Shown: piece after piece, positions 1-8,948 of the stretch | Numbering within the stretch: position 1 is the first letter of the stretch | How the letters are laid out: each line of letters opens with the position of its first letter | Source: Desulfovibrio psychrotolerans | GTDB taxonomy: Bacteria; Desulfobacterota; Desulfovibrionia; Desulfovibrionales; Desulfovibrionaceae | Length of the DNA: 64,000 bases | Reading direction: 5' to 3' | NCBI RefSeq assembly: GCF_013340305.1 | Contig: NZ_BLVP01000008.1 | Span: forward strand, 483,408-547,407 | Program-made: the position numbers and the translations under genes | The notes under the pieces: generated by a model | Databases searched by the model: none | What the model saw: only the letters and a program-made list of their open reading frames with translations | Told to the model about the DNA's origin: nothing

Positions 1-938
1 GCAACGGCGAACTCTTTAACGAAATGCGCACGCTCATCGCCAACTCCAACGGGCGTTTTGTCCTGCGGGACGTGATTGAATGCCAGCCGCTGCTGGACGC
101 ATGCGGGCGTTCGCTGCGGGTGGGGTCGCGGGATATCCTGCACAAGGCGCGGGAGGTGAAGGCGGATACGGTGGTGGTTTCTCTTGCCGAGCGGCGCGGG
201 GCCTTTCCCCTGCAGGACATGCTGGACTGCAAGCTGAGCGGTATGGCTGTGCTGGATGCCCAGCAGTTTTATGAACTGGTCAACCGCAAGCTGATGCTGG
301 AGAAGATAACGCCCAGCTGGTTCATCTTTGCCAGCGGGTTCCGGATAAACGGGTTCCGGCGTGGCGTGAAGCGGGGACTGGATATTGTTATGGCGCTTAC
401 AGGGCTGATTATCACAGCACCCTTCCTGCCGTTCATCGCGCTGGCCATTAAACTGGAATCGCCGGGTGACGTGCTGTTCCGGCAGATACGTACGGGATAT
501 GCGGACCGGGAGTTTGTGATCTTTAAGTTCCGCACCATGCGGCATGACGCGGAAAAGCATTCCGGCGCGGTCTGGGCCAAGGAAAATGACCCGCGCATAA
601 CCCGCCTGGGCCGTTTTTTGCGCAAGACCCGGATTGACGAGATTCCCCAGCTTATCAACGTGCTTACAGGCGATATGAGCATTGTGGGGCCGCGCCCGGA
701 GCGCCCGGAATTTATCCGCACGCTGCGGGAGAAGGTGCCCTACTATTCGGAGCGGCATTTTGTGAAGCCGGGCATAACGGGCTGGGCGCAGGTGTGCTAC
801 CCCTACGGGTCTTCCGTGGAGGATGCGCTGGAGAAGCTGCGCTACGACCTCTACTACATTAAGAATTATTCGCTGGCGTTCGATTTTCTGATCATTTTCA
901 AGACGGTGGGCGTGGTCATAAACAAGATGGGGCGGTGA
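1..938 (+). CDS. Undecaprenyl-phosphate sugar phosphotransferase (5' end cut by window)
   Basis: Catalyses transfer of a sugar-1-phosphate to undecaprenyl phosphate at the inner membrane, the first step of exopolysaccharide repeat synthesis. The frame is open to base 3 (upstream codons read NGELFNE before the first Met at 24), so the gene begins outside the window; exosortase-associated members are usually about 460 residues. Visible parts are the end of a CoA-binding-like N-terminal region, one hydrophobic segment (IVMALTGLIITAPFLPFIAL), and the bacterial sugar transferase domain with FRQIRTG, FKFRTM, RKTRIDEIPQ, SIVGPRPERPE and ITGWAQV. It heads the exosortase-linked cluster. Family assignment is firm; the sugar is unknown. 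Confidence 0.92.
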   Translation, partial: NGELFNEMRTLIANSNGRFVLRDVIECQPLLDACGRSLRVGSRDILHKAREVKADTVVVSLAERRGAFPLQDMLDCKLSGMAVLDAQQFYELVNRKLMLEKITPSWFIFASGFRINGFRRGVKRGLDIVMALTGLIITAPFLPFIALAIKLESPGDVLFRQIRTGYADREFVIFKFRTMRHDAEKHSGAVWAKENDPRITRLGRFLRKTRIDEIPQLINVLTGDMSIVGPRPERPEFIRTLREKVPYYSERHFVKPGITGWAQVCYPYGSSVEDALEKLRYDLYYIKNYSLAFDFLIIFKTVGVVINKMGR

Positions 939-1045
939 CGGGTGCGCTGCCGTGCGGCGCGGAAATGACCAGCCCCGCATGTTGCCTGATCAGCCTGAGA
1001 AGATGGATTTTTTAACAGTACGTTGGTTCGCAAGGAGGGTTTGCC

Positions 1046-1846
1046 GTGAAGAATGTGCTACTGGCGCTGATGTGCCTGCTGATGCTGCCCGTGAGCGCTC
1101 TGGCCGCCGACTACGTGATTGGCGAGGGCGATGTGGTGGGGGTGAGCGTGTGGGGAGAGCAGGACCTGACCACGCATGTGAAGGTGCGGCCCGACGGCAA
1201 GATTTCGCTGCCCGGTATTAACGATGTGCAGGCGGCGGGGCTTACGCCGGAACAGTTGCGGGAGTTGCTGACCGGGGGACTGACCACCCTGCTTAAGGAC
1301 CCCATTGTGAGCGTGAGCCTTATCGACAGCCGCAACAGCAACGTGTTTGTGGTAGGCGGGGGAGTGGAATCGCGCGTTTTTCATATGGAAAGCCGCACCA
1401 CGCTGCTGCAACTGCTTGCATCGCTCGGCTCGCTGCAAGCTGCCGACCTGCACGCCTCCTATGTCTATCGCGATGGCAAGAAGGTTATGACCGGATTCCA
1501 TGAGCTGTTCAGCAAGGGACAGTTTGAGCAGGACATACAGCTTGAGGCGGGCGATACCGTGTATCTTCCCCTGAAGACAGAGGTGAACGTGTTTGTGGTG
1601 GGTGCTGTGAACAACCCCAAGGCCATATTTTGCCGCGAAGGACTGACCCTGCTGGATGCCATACTCGAAGCGGGGAGTTTTTCCAAGTATGCGGATGAAA
1701 ACAAGACGGTTGTTGTGCGCAAGGAAGGCGATGAGAAGCGCTTTATTGACGTTAAGGCCAAGGACCTGGTCAACAAGGGTGATCTTGCCCAGAACCTGCC
1801 GCTTCAGGCCGGTGACTACATTATCGTGAAAGAGAGCTACTTCTAG
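1046..1846 (+). CDS. Polysaccharide export protein, Wza/SLBB type
   Basis: Outer-membrane export component for exopolysaccharide. The GTG start at 1046 follows AAGGAGGG at 1032-1039. The N-terminus is a signal peptide (KNVLLALMCLLMLPVSALAA), cut before DYVIGEGD. YVIGEGDVVGVSVWGEQ is the poly-export domain signature (about residues 22-100), followed by SLBB-like repeats with EAGDTVYLP, VFVVGAVNNP and QAGDYIIVKE. At 266 residues it is shorter than E. coli Wza, as is usual in exosortase loci. The stop lies 1 base before the chain-length gene, so the two are translationally coupled. Confidence 0.92.
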   Translation: MKNVLLALMCLLMLPVSALAADYVIGEGDVVGVSVWGEQDLTTHVKVRPDGKISLPGINDVQAAGLTPEQLRELLTGGLTTLLKDPIVSVSLIDSRNSNVFVVGGGVESRVFHMESRTTLLQLLASLGSLQAADLHASYVYRDGKKVMTGFHELFSKGQFEQDIQLEAGDTVYLPLKTEVNVFVVGAVNNPKAIFCREGLTLLDAILEAGSFSKYADENKTVVVRKEGDEKRFIDVKAKDLVNKGDLAQNLPLQAGDYIIVKESYF

Positions 1847-1847
1847 C

Positions 1848-3359
1848 ATGAACGCCCATCACGCTGCCGATGCAGGCTACGAAGAGGGACGGCAGACGCT
1901 GGATGTGGCGCGCTATGTCTCGCTTGTGTTTGAGCGCAAGGGGCTGTTCGCCATCATTGCCCTGACCGTGATGACGCTGGGTGTCATTGCCAGCTACGTG
2001 CTGCCCAAGCGGTACGAGGCCAAGAGCACCGTGTTTATTGAACAGAACGTGGTGAATGATCTTGTAAAGGGCATAGCTGTTACCCCCTCCATGGACAACA
2101 AGGTCAAGGCGATCAAGATAACCATGCTCAGCCGGACCATGCTGCTTAAGGTCGTCAACGAACTGGATCTGGATGCCGGCATTATGGACAACAAGGGGCT
2201 GGAAGCCCTTGTGGCGGGATTGCAGAAGACCATTGATGTGCGCATGGACGAGGGCAAGGGCGTGTTTGTGATCTCCTTCCGCAACGAGGATTCGAGACGG
2301 GCGGCGGATGTGGTGAACACGCTCACGCGGCTGTATATTGAGGACAATACCTCTTCCAAGCGGCAGGAATCGTACGAGGCGACAAAGTTTCTTGCCGACC
2401 AGATTGAGGTATTCAAGAGACGTATCGACGACGCGGAAGCCGCCATTGACAAGTACAAGACCGAGTTCGGGAAGTATCTTTCCAAGGACGAGGTGACGCT
2501 GCGTAACGAGATTGCGCAGATGGAGGAGCGGCTGAGCCTGATGCAGTCGCAGATAAACGGGTTGCAGGCCAGCCGCAGGGTTCTGGCGGGCAATACGCCG
2601 CTTCGGAGGCAATTGCTGGCGCAGGAGGAGCTGCTGAACGCGCAGATGGCCCGGTATACCGAGAATCATCCCGAGGTGCTGCGGGCAAAGGGGCTTATTG
2701 AAGCCACCCGGCGGCAGCTTGCCTCGGAAGGAGAGGCGGACCGCAGGGCGGTGTATGTGACCCCGGAATACCAGCAGGTGAAGGTGGAGCTGGAGGCACT
2801 GGAGATGGCCCGCAAGAACCTTGAGGCAAGCCTTGCCGACAACAGGGAAGTGCTGCTCATGATTCCCGCCAAGCGGACGGAACTGGCGGAACTGGGGCGC
2901 AAGCGGGACAACGAGGTGCTGATATACGAAAAGCTGGTGGCCCGCTACGGACAGTCTGAAGTTTCCAAGGAAATGGAGCTGCAGAACAAGTCGGTGAACT
3001 TTCGGGTGCTTGATCCGGCTGTTCCGGCATCGCAGCATGTGAGCCCCAACAGGCCGCTTATCATACTGGCGGGCATTGTGCTGGGAATAGGCCTTGGGGC
3101 CGGACTTATTCTGCTGAAGGATTTTCTCAATCCGTCCATCAAGTCGCCGGAGAGCATCAAGCAGATGGGCATTCCTGTCTTTGCGGTGGTCCCCGTTATC
3201 GGGAACGTGGCGGAGGAACTGGGCAGAAGGCGCAGGGATGTTACTATCTGCCTTGTTTCCGGTGTCTATTTTTTGATGATTGTTACCGTGCTCGGGCTGG
3301 AAGTGCTGCATGTGAATGTTATTGACGCTGCCATCAGTTCCATTCGCAAACTCGTCTGA
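1848..3359 (+). CDS. Chain-length determinant (Wzz/GumC family, exosortase locus type)
   Basis: Inner-membrane polysaccharide co-polymerase that sets chain length and partners the tyrosine kinase encoded next. The 503 residues show a first transmembrane helix (FAIIALTVMTLGVIASYVL), a long periplasmic coiled-coil region rich in Glu, Gln and Arg (about residues 170-370), and a second helix (LIILAGIVLGIGLGAGLILL) near residue 410. After this comes a short cytoplasmic stretch and an extra hydrophobic segment near the C-terminus (VTICLVSGVYFLMIVTVLGL). The kinase is a separate protein here rather than a fused domain. Confidence 0.9.
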   Translation: MNAHHAADAGYEEGRQTLDVARYVSLVFERKGLFAIIALTVMTLGVIASYVLPKRYEAKSTVFIEQNVVNDLVKGIAVTPSMDNKVKAIKITMLSRTMLLKVVNELDLDAGIMDNKGLEALVAGLQKTIDVRMDEGKGVFVISFRNEDSRRAADVVNTLTRLYIEDNTSSKRQESYEATKFLADQIEVFKRRIDDAEAAIDKYKTEFGKYLSKDEVTLRNEIAQMEERLSLMQSQINGLQASRRVLAGNTPLRRQLLAQEELLNAQMARYTENHPEVLRAKGLIEATRRQLASEGEADRRAVYVTPEYQQVKVELEALEMARKNLEASLADNREVLLMIPAKRTELAELGRKRDNEVLIYEKLVARYGQSEVSKEMELQNKSVNFRVLDPAVPASQHVSPNRPLIILAGIVLGIGLGAGLILLKDFLNPSIKSPESIKQMGIPVFAVVPVIGNVAEELGRRRRDVTICLVSGVYFLMIVTVLGLEVLHVNVIDAAISSIRKLV

Positions 3360-3376
3360 CCCCAAGGGGATTATCT

Positions 3377-4243
3377 ATGAGCAGAATTGAGGAAGCCTTA
3401 AGCAGGGCTGCCGAACGCAGGCTGGAGATGGCCGGGGCGGCTTCCGGAATAGAGGCCGGTGCGGTGCCGGTGATGGCACAGGTGCCGCGTGTTTCTTCCT
3501 TTGCCAAAACCTTTACGCATTTTGAGGAAGAGGTGCCGGAACGCCTGAAGCACCAGCACATGCTGGTAACGCTGAACGACCCTGCCGGACATGCTGCGGA
3601 AGAGTATCGCAAGCTCAAGGAAAGCATTGTCAACATAAGCAAGAAGAAGGGGTTCCGGAATACGCTCATGATTACCAGTTCTTCCGTGGGCGAGGGCAAG
3701 AGCGTGACCTCCGTCAATCTGGCCATAAGCCTTGCGCAGGAGATGGATTTTACCGTGCTGTTGATTGACGCGGATTTGCGCAGGCCCACCTGCCATACCC
3801 TGCTGAACCTGGATAACGAGAAAGGGCTTTCTGATTTTCTGCTGGGGGCGACGGACGTTTCTTCGTTGATCTGCAAGACCGGCGTGGGCAAGCTCAGCTT
3901 TATGCCTGCGGGCAAGGCCACGCCTAATCCCGGGGAGCTTCTGGCCTCTAACCGCATGGTGAGCCTGCTGGAAGAGGTGAAGCACCGTTACCCCGACCGG
4001 TTTGTGCTCATAGACACGCCGCCCGCGCTTCCCTTTGCCGAAACCCGTTCCCTGAGCCGTATGGTGGACGGCGCGGTGCTGGTTATCCGCGAGGGGGCCT
4101 CTTCGCAGAAGGATATTGCCGAAACCGTTGAGGCACTGCGCGAGACGTCTATTTACGGCACGGTGCTGAATCAGGCTTCTAATCGCAACTGGATGAAAAA
4201 ACACGGGTATTACTACGACCGGTATTACTCCGCAGCGCGGTAG
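3377..4243 (+). CDS. Cytoplasmic BY-kinase (tyrosine autokinase, CpsD/CapB type)
   Basis: Autophosphorylating P-loop tyrosine kinase controlling exopolysaccharide assembly through the preceding Wzz-like protein. Walker A is SSVGEGKSV (about residues 102-110), Walker A' is VLLIDADLRRP (about 127-137), and Walker B is FVLIDTPP. The C-terminus carries the tyrosine cluster (HGYYYDRYYSAAR) that BY-kinases phosphorylate. Length (288 residues) and position fit the exosortase-associated tyrosine autokinase subgroup. It begins 17 bases after the Wzz-like gene. Confidence 0.92.
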   Translation: MSRIEEALSRAAERRLEMAGAASGIEAGAVPVMAQVPRVSSFAKTFTHFEEEVPERLKHQHMLVTLNDPAGHAAEEYRKLKESIVNISKKKGFRNTLMITSSSVGEGKSVTSVNLAISLAQEMDFTVLLIDADLRRPTCHTLLNLDNEKGLSDFLLGATDVSSLICKTGVGKLSFMPAGKATPNPGELLASNRMVSLLEEVKHRYPDRFVLIDTPPALPFAETRSLSRMVDGAVLVIREGASSQKDIAETVEALRETSIYGTVLNQASNRNWMKKHGYYYDRYYSAAR

Positions 4244-4251
4244 GGCGAGGG

Positions 4252-5436
4252 GTGAACGTGTATCTCGATCATTTCGGTTTTACGACCAAGCCCTTTGAAC
4301 TGCTGCCCAACCCGGCGTTTCTGTATATGAGCCGGACGCATACCAAGGCGCTGACCTATCTGCGCTACGGCATATCGGAGCGCAGCGGATTCATTCTGCT
4401 GACCGGCGAGGTGGGGTCCGGCAAGACGACGCTGATAAGGGAGCTGATAGGGAGTCATCTGAAGGGACTGAGGCTTGCCAAGGTTTTTAATACCCGGGTG
4501 GATTCCACGCAGCTTCTGGGCATGATTGTGGAGGATTTTGGGCTGAACGCGGAGGGAAGGGACAAGACAGCCCTTATCCGCATGCTGAACGATTTTCTTA
4601 TAGAGCAGTATGCGCAGGGCAACCGCTGCGTGCTCATCATCGACGAGGCGCAGAACCTGAGTGTGGAGCTACTGGAAGAGGTGCGGCTGCTCTCCAATCT
4701 GGAAACGGAGCAGGGGAAGCTGTTGCAGATTGTGCTTGTGGGGCAGCCCGAGCTGAAGGAGACCCTTAAGAGCCTGGAACTGCTGCAACTGCGCCAGAGG
4801 ATACAGGTTTTTTGTCATCTGGGAACCATATCGGCCGAGGAGATACGCGAATACATTCTGTGCAGGCTGGAGCGCGCCGGAAACCGCACCGCCGTGGTTC
4901 TTTCTGACGAGGTGCTGGAGATTATTCACCGCGTTACGCGCGGAACGCCGAGGCTGGTGAACATTCTCATGGAGTATATCCTGCTGGATGCCTTTGGCAA
5001 CGGAACGGCCGAGGTGAGCGTGGCGGCTGTTCAGGAGATTGTGGATGATCTGGATTTTGAGCGGCAGTTCTGGGGCGGGGAAGACGTACAGGGCGCGGCC
5101 GGCAGGAAAGAGGCGGTGCCCGTGGCGGACGGGGGTAAGGGCAGGCCTGCGGGAGCCAATGCGCTGACGAGCCTTTTCCGGCGCATGGAGGCGCGGGTGA
5201 AGGGGCTGGAGACGCAGATATTGAAGATGGACCCGGCAGCCGTGCAGACGCTGGCAGAGCGCATTACAGCGCTTGAGGCGCAACTGGCAAAGCAGCGCGA
5301 CATGAGCGAATCTGCACTGGAAGTGGCCCGGGCCGCTCTTGCGCGGGAAGTCCAGCCCAGAAGGGAACCGGAGGCGAAACCCGTTCCGCACCGGCGGCGC
5401 AACTGGGCCGTGCGTCTGCTGCTGGGAGAGGAGTAG
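4252..5436 (+). CDS. Exosortase-associated AAA ATPase (ExeA-like)
   Basis: P-loop ATPase of the ExeA/GspA-like group found in exosortase-A polysaccharide loci; its exact role is not established. GTG start at 4252, 8 bases after the kinase stop and preceded by GGCGAGG. The N-terminus NVYLDHFGFTTKPFELLPNP is typical. Walker A is TGEVGSGKTT (about 51-60), Walker B is CVLIIDEAQNLS, and there is a sensor-like GQPELKETL. The last 120 residues are Ala/Glu/Arg-rich with coiled-coil character. No membrane segment is seen, so it is probably cytoplasmic. Confidence 0.88.
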   Translation: MNVYLDHFGFTTKPFELLPNPAFLYMSRTHTKALTYLRYGISERSGFILLTGEVGSGKTTLIRELIGSHLKGLRLAKVFNTRVDSTQLLGMIVEDFGLNAEGRDKTALIRMLNDFLIEQYAQGNRCVLIIDEAQNLSVELLEEVRLLSNLETEQGKLLQIVLVGQPELKETLKSLELLQLRQRIQVFCHLGTISAEEIREYILCRLERAGNRTAVVLSDEVLEIIHRVTRGTPRLVNILMEYILLDAFGNGTAEVSVAAVQEIVDDLDFERQFWGGEDVQGAAGRKEAVPVADGGKGRPAGANALTSLFRRMEARVKGLETQILKMDPAAVQTLAERITALEAQLAKQRDMSESALEVARAALAREVQPRREPEAKPVPHRRRNWAVRLLLGEE

Positions 5437-5546
5437 GAGGCACGGGACAGAATTGGTGGTTGCGGAAATTCTGGAGAGCGGATACCCATGAATGTATTTA
5501 TGCGGAATGAAATATTCATAACACTCCAGAAAGAAAGCGACCGGAT

Positions 5547-6779
5547 ATGAGCCGATTACATCTATCAGTGCTTGTGTTTCTCTGCCTTGCGGTGACGGGC
5601 CGGTATGCCTTTGCGGGCGAATTGCGGATTACGCCGAAAATGAGTGCCGGAACCGAATACTCGGACAACGTGGAGGAGAGGCGGAACGGGAAGGGGGATT
5701 TCATTCTCTCGGCCACGCCGGGAGCCGAGGTGACGTATGACTCCTCGCGTCTGGAGTTTTCTGCCAAGGGATCCATGGAGTTCCGCGAGTACGCCAAGGG
5801 CGTGAAGGACAGTGAGACGCTGGGGCAGCTTGATGCCCGCATGAAACTGGAAGCACTGAAAAATTTCATGTTCTTTGAAGTGAGCGACTCCTACGCGCAG
5901 GTGTATTCGGATGCCGCCCGAGGTGAGGTGCAGGAGGGGGACAACAGTTCGGGGGATGTGACGGACCGGAACCGGTTTACCTTCTCCCCCTACGTGGAAA
6001 CGGACCTGCTCAAGCGGACGCGCCTGAAATCGGGGTATCAGTACGACAGGTACGACTACTCTGCGGATGCAAGCACGGGCAAGGCGATTCACATGCTGTT
6101 CGGCAACGTGGAGCATGAACTGACCGACCGCTGGAATGCGGAAACCCGGCTGAGCTACGCGCACCACAACCCGGACAAGGGCGACCCGTGGCTGGATGTG
6201 TATAAGCTGCTGCTCGGCACCAGCTATGAATATGCGGAAGATTCCAAGGTGTTTTTGCTGGCGGGACCTTCTCACATGATACGCGAGGGAGGCGGCAGCT
6301 CAAGCGACCCTTCATGGGAAGCAGGCGTGAAGCACGCGCTGGAAAAGGGGATGGCGCTTTCGCTGACAACCAGCCGGGATCTTGAGGAGGATGCGGAGTC
6401 CAGCACGCCCCGAGACCGCATACGCCACACGGTGCGTTTTGACCACGAACTCAAGCGCGCCACATGGTACGCACAGGTGAGCTACGGCGATTACGAGAAC
6501 GGCAACAGCGCCGCGCGGACCGCGGTGTGGTCGCCGGGGGTTGGAACCACCTACCAGCTGACAGAACGATTGATGCTTTCCGGGGGGCTTTCCTCAACCA
6601 TGGAGGATGCACCCGGTGACAATACAACGCGGTTTTACGGCAATGCCGGTCTCCGCTACCAGCTTTCGGAAACCTTCGCCGGGCGTTTGATGTACCGGTA
6701 TAAACTGGTCGATACAGGCGGCAGCAGCGATGACTATCAGGTCAATCGGCTCGGACTGTATCTGGACGCCAGCTTCTGA
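5547..6779 (+). CDS. Exosortase-locus outer-membrane beta-barrel protein
   Basis: A signal peptide (LSVLVFLCLAVTGRYAFA) is followed by about 390 residues of alternating hydrophobic/polar strands rich in Tyr, Arg, Asp and Gly (for example LKSGYQYDRYDYSAD, WNAETRLSYAHH). It ends in Phe (LGLYLDASF), the usual BAM-recognised terminus of outer-membrane barrels. Such proteins occur in exosortase-A gene clusters and are thought to help secrete the polysaccharide. No enzyme motif was seen. The ribosome site is weak; the start is set by the signal peptide. Confidence 0.85.
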   Translation: MSRLHLSVLVFLCLAVTGRYAFAGELRITPKMSAGTEYSDNVEERRNGKGDFILSATPGAEVTYDSSRLEFSAKGSMEFREYAKGVKDSETLGQLDARMKLEALKNFMFFEVSDSYAQVYSDAARGEVQEGDNSSGDVTDRNRFTFSPYVETDLLKRTRLKSGYQYDRYDYSADASTGKAIHMLFGNVEHELTDRWNAETRLSYAHHNPDKGDPWLDVYKLLLGTSYEYAEDSKVFLLAGPSHMIREGGGSSSDPSWEAGVKHALEKGMALSLTTSRDLEEDAESSTPRDRIRHTVRFDHELKRATWYAQVSYGDYENGNSAARTAVWSPGVGTTYQLTERLMLSGGLSSTMEDAPGDNTTRFYGNAGLRYQLSETFAGRLMYRYKLVDTGGSSDDYQVNRLGLYLDASF

Positions 6780-6913
6780 GGTGAAGGGGATGCGGATGAA
6801 AGCGGAACAAGCGCGGGATGACGCCATGAGGCGTGAAAAGGTGCCGTAACAGGGGCAGCGACCGGCATCGCTGTCCATAGCACGGGCGCGCAATGCGCCT
6901 GCGGATGGCAGTG

Positions 6914-7837
6914 ATGATCAATGCCCTTACCATTGACGTGGAAGACTACTTTCAGGTCAACGCGTTTGAGCCTGTGGTTTCCCGGAGCAACTGGGACGCC
7001 TATCCCCTGCGGGTGGTGGATAACACCACGCGCGTTCTGGATATTCTTGACGAAACCGGCGTGAAGGGCACTTTTTTTGTGCTGGGCTGGGTGGCGGAAC
7101 GCACCCCGGAATTGGTGCGCGCCATTGCGGACAGGGGGCATGAGGTTGCCTGCCACGGCTACGGGCACGAGCTGGTGTTCCGCATCGGCCCTGATCGGTT
7201 CCGGCGGGATATACGCATCTCGAAAGCCTTGCTGGAAGACGCCTGCGGCAAGCCCGTGCGGGGCTACAGGGCACCCAGCTATTCCATTACGGCCCAGTCT
7301 CTCTGGGCGTTTGAAATTCTTGCCGAAACCGGCTTTTCCTACGATTCCAGCATTTTTCCCATACACCACGACGTGTACGGCATTCCCGGCGCGCGGCGCT
7401 GCCCGCACCGCATAGAGACTGCCGCAGGAAGCATTCTCGAATTTCCCCTTACCACCGTGCCGTTCTCTGTGGCGGGCAGGCAGTTCAATGTGCCTGTCGC
7501 CGGAGGGGGCTATTTCCGTCTGCTGCCGGTATCGCTGGTCTGCGCCGGACTGCGGGCGGTGAACGGAAGGGAGGGGATGCCTGCCGTGTTTTATCTGCAT
7601 CCGTGGGAGTTTGACCCGGAACAGCCGCGTATTCCGGGGGCGGGGCTTAAATCCCGGTTCCGGCATTACGTGAACCTGAGCCGGACAGCGGACAAATTCC
7701 GCAAGCTGCTTTCCCGGTTTTCGTTCGCGCCCATGGGTGAGGTTTTGGATGGGCTGCCGGGGCTTGATGCGGAGGTGGCCGCGCCATTTGGAGTGTCCGG
7801 GCCGGAAAAGCTGACGCCGACAGGGCAGGAAGTATGA
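6914..7837 (+). CDS. Exosortase-locus polysaccharide deacetylase
   Basis: NodB-fold carbohydrate esterase that N-deacetylates the exopolysaccharide. Motifs in order: NALTIDVEDYFQV (catalytic and metal Asp), ACHGYGHEL (metal His pair), RGYRAPSYS, LEFPLTTVP and HPWEFDPEQPR. The C-terminal extension after HPWEFDP is the DUF3473-type tail of this subgroup. In-frame starts exist at 6893, 6905, 6911 (GTG) and 6914; I chose 6914 because family members begin two or three residues before the ALTIDVEDYF motif, but no start has a strong ribosome site. Its stop overlaps the ATG of a repetitive small ORF (ATGA at 7834). Confidence 0.9.
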   Translation: MINALTIDVEDYFQVNAFEPVVSRSNWDAYPLRVVDNTTRVLDILDETGVKGTFFVLGWVAERTPELVRAIADRGHEVACHGYGHELVFRIGPDRFRRDIRISKALLEDACGKPVRGYRAPSYSITAQSLWAFEILAETGFSYDSSIFPIHHDVYGIPGARRCPHRIETAAGSILEFPLTTVPFSVAGRQFNVPVAGGGYFRLLPVSLVCAGLRAVNGREGMPAVFYLHPWEFDPEQPRIPGAGLKSRFRHYVNLSRTADKFRKLLSRFSFAPMGEVLDGLPGLDAEVAAPFGVSGPEKLTPTGQEV

Positions 7838-7842
7838 TCGGG

Positions 7843-7960
7843 CCTGCAGGGCTGGAAAATATGGTCAGGCCCGCAGGGCTGGAAAATATGGTCAGACCCG
7901 CAGGGCCGGAGAATGTGGTCAGACCCGCAGGGCTGGATAATATGGTCAGACCGGCCGGAA
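7843..7960. repeat. 27-bp tandem repeat, four copies plus a partial
   Basis: Units begin at 7843, 7870, 7897, 7924 and (partial) 7951 and differ by a few substitutions. The period is a multiple of three. A 61-codon ORF (7834-8019, overlapping the deacetylase stop by ATGA) would translate it as a 9-residue repeat, PAGLENMVR. I cannot tell whether that ORF is expressed; it has no recognisable domain. Confidence 0.85.
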
Positions 7961-8099
7961 CGGAAGGGGGGGGCCGGAGCAGGCAGGCGTGCAATCTGAG
8001 CGGCTGCAGGCCGCAGTGAGGCAAAGGCGGAGGAGGGGGACGGCATGGGCCGGGGCTGTGCAAGCAGCCGTAGAACATGAACGCCGGATCGGTAATACA

Positions 8100-8948
8100 A
8101 TGCTGTTGGAAGAATCGTTGCGCAAGTACAGAATGGGCATGGCCCTGCTTGCGATATGTGTGGGGGCTGCCTACTGGCCCGTGGGAGAGAGGCTGGTGAC
8201 TCAATGGTACATTGATCCCAATTATTCCCATGGATTTTTTGTTCCGCTCATCGCCTGCTGGTTTCTGTACCGGGACTGGGAAGGCGTGAAAGCCTGCCCG
8301 GTGGAACCTTCGCTGAGCGGCCTTGCGGTGATGCTGGCTGCAACGGTGATGCTGGTGATGGGGTTTCTTTCCACAGAATACTTCACCATGCGTTTTTCCT
8401 TTGTGGTGATGCTGGCGGGGGTGGTGCTGTATCTGTTCGGCCGCAACGTGTTCGGCAGGATGCGTATGCCCATTCTGTATCTGCTCCTTATGATTCCCAT
8501 ACCCTACATTGTGTATGACGCGGCGGCATTTCCGCTGAAGCTGCTGGTGGCCAATGCCTCTGTCTCTGCGCTCAAGCTGGTGGGCATGACCGTGGTGCGG
8601 GAGGGGAACATCATCATGTTTCCCAACCTGGTGCTGGAGGTGGCGGACGCGTGCAGCGGGCTGCGCTCGCTGATGACCCTTGTCACCCTTTCGGTAACGG
8701 GCGCGTTTCTGGTGCTGCGCAGGCCCCTCATGCGCATAGTGCTTGTGGCGGCGGCTGTTCCCTTTGCCGTGATTACCAACATGGCACGGGTGATTGTGAC
8801 CGGCATTCTGGCGGAGAAGGTAAGCCCGGAGCTTGCCGAGGGCGTGTTTCATGAAATGGCCGGGCTTGGCGTGTTCATTATGGCGCTGGTGCTGACGGGA
8901 ATGCTGGCCTTTATCCTGCGGCGGCTGGAGGTGCGTGATGCAGCGTAG
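8100..8948 (+). CDS. xrtA: Exosortase A (XrtA/EpsH)
   Basis: Polytopic membrane cysteine transpeptidase-like enzyme that processes PEP-CTERM-tagged exported proteins in exopolysaccharide-producing bacteria. Counted from ATG 8100 the protein has 282 residues with about eight hydrophobic helices. It carries the family catalytic triad Cys185 (ADACSGLRS), Arg230 (AVITNMARV) and His251 (EGVFHEMAG). A longer reading from GTG 7989 adds 37 Arg/Ala-rich residues unlike the family and follows the tandem repeat, so I prefer 8100, although it lacks a clear ribosome site. It overlaps epsI by 11 bases. Confidence 0.93.
   Translation: MLLEESLRKYRMGMALLAICVGAAYWPVGERLVTQWYIDPNYSHGFFVPLIACWFLYRDWEGVKACPVEPSLSGLAVMLAATVMLVMGFLSTEYFTMRFSFVVMLAGVVLYLFGRNVFGRMRMPILYLLLMIPIPYIVYDAAAFPLKLLVANASVSALKLVGMTVVREGNIIMFPNLVLEVADACSGLRSLMTLVTLSVTGAFLVLRRPLMRIVLVAAAVPFAVITNMARVIVTGILAEKVSPELAEGVFHEMAGLGVFIMALVLTGMLAFILRRLEVRDAA

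Noticed and set aside
1821-3365. 514-codon minus-strand ORF
   Set aside because: Antisense shadow of the chain-length determinant gene.
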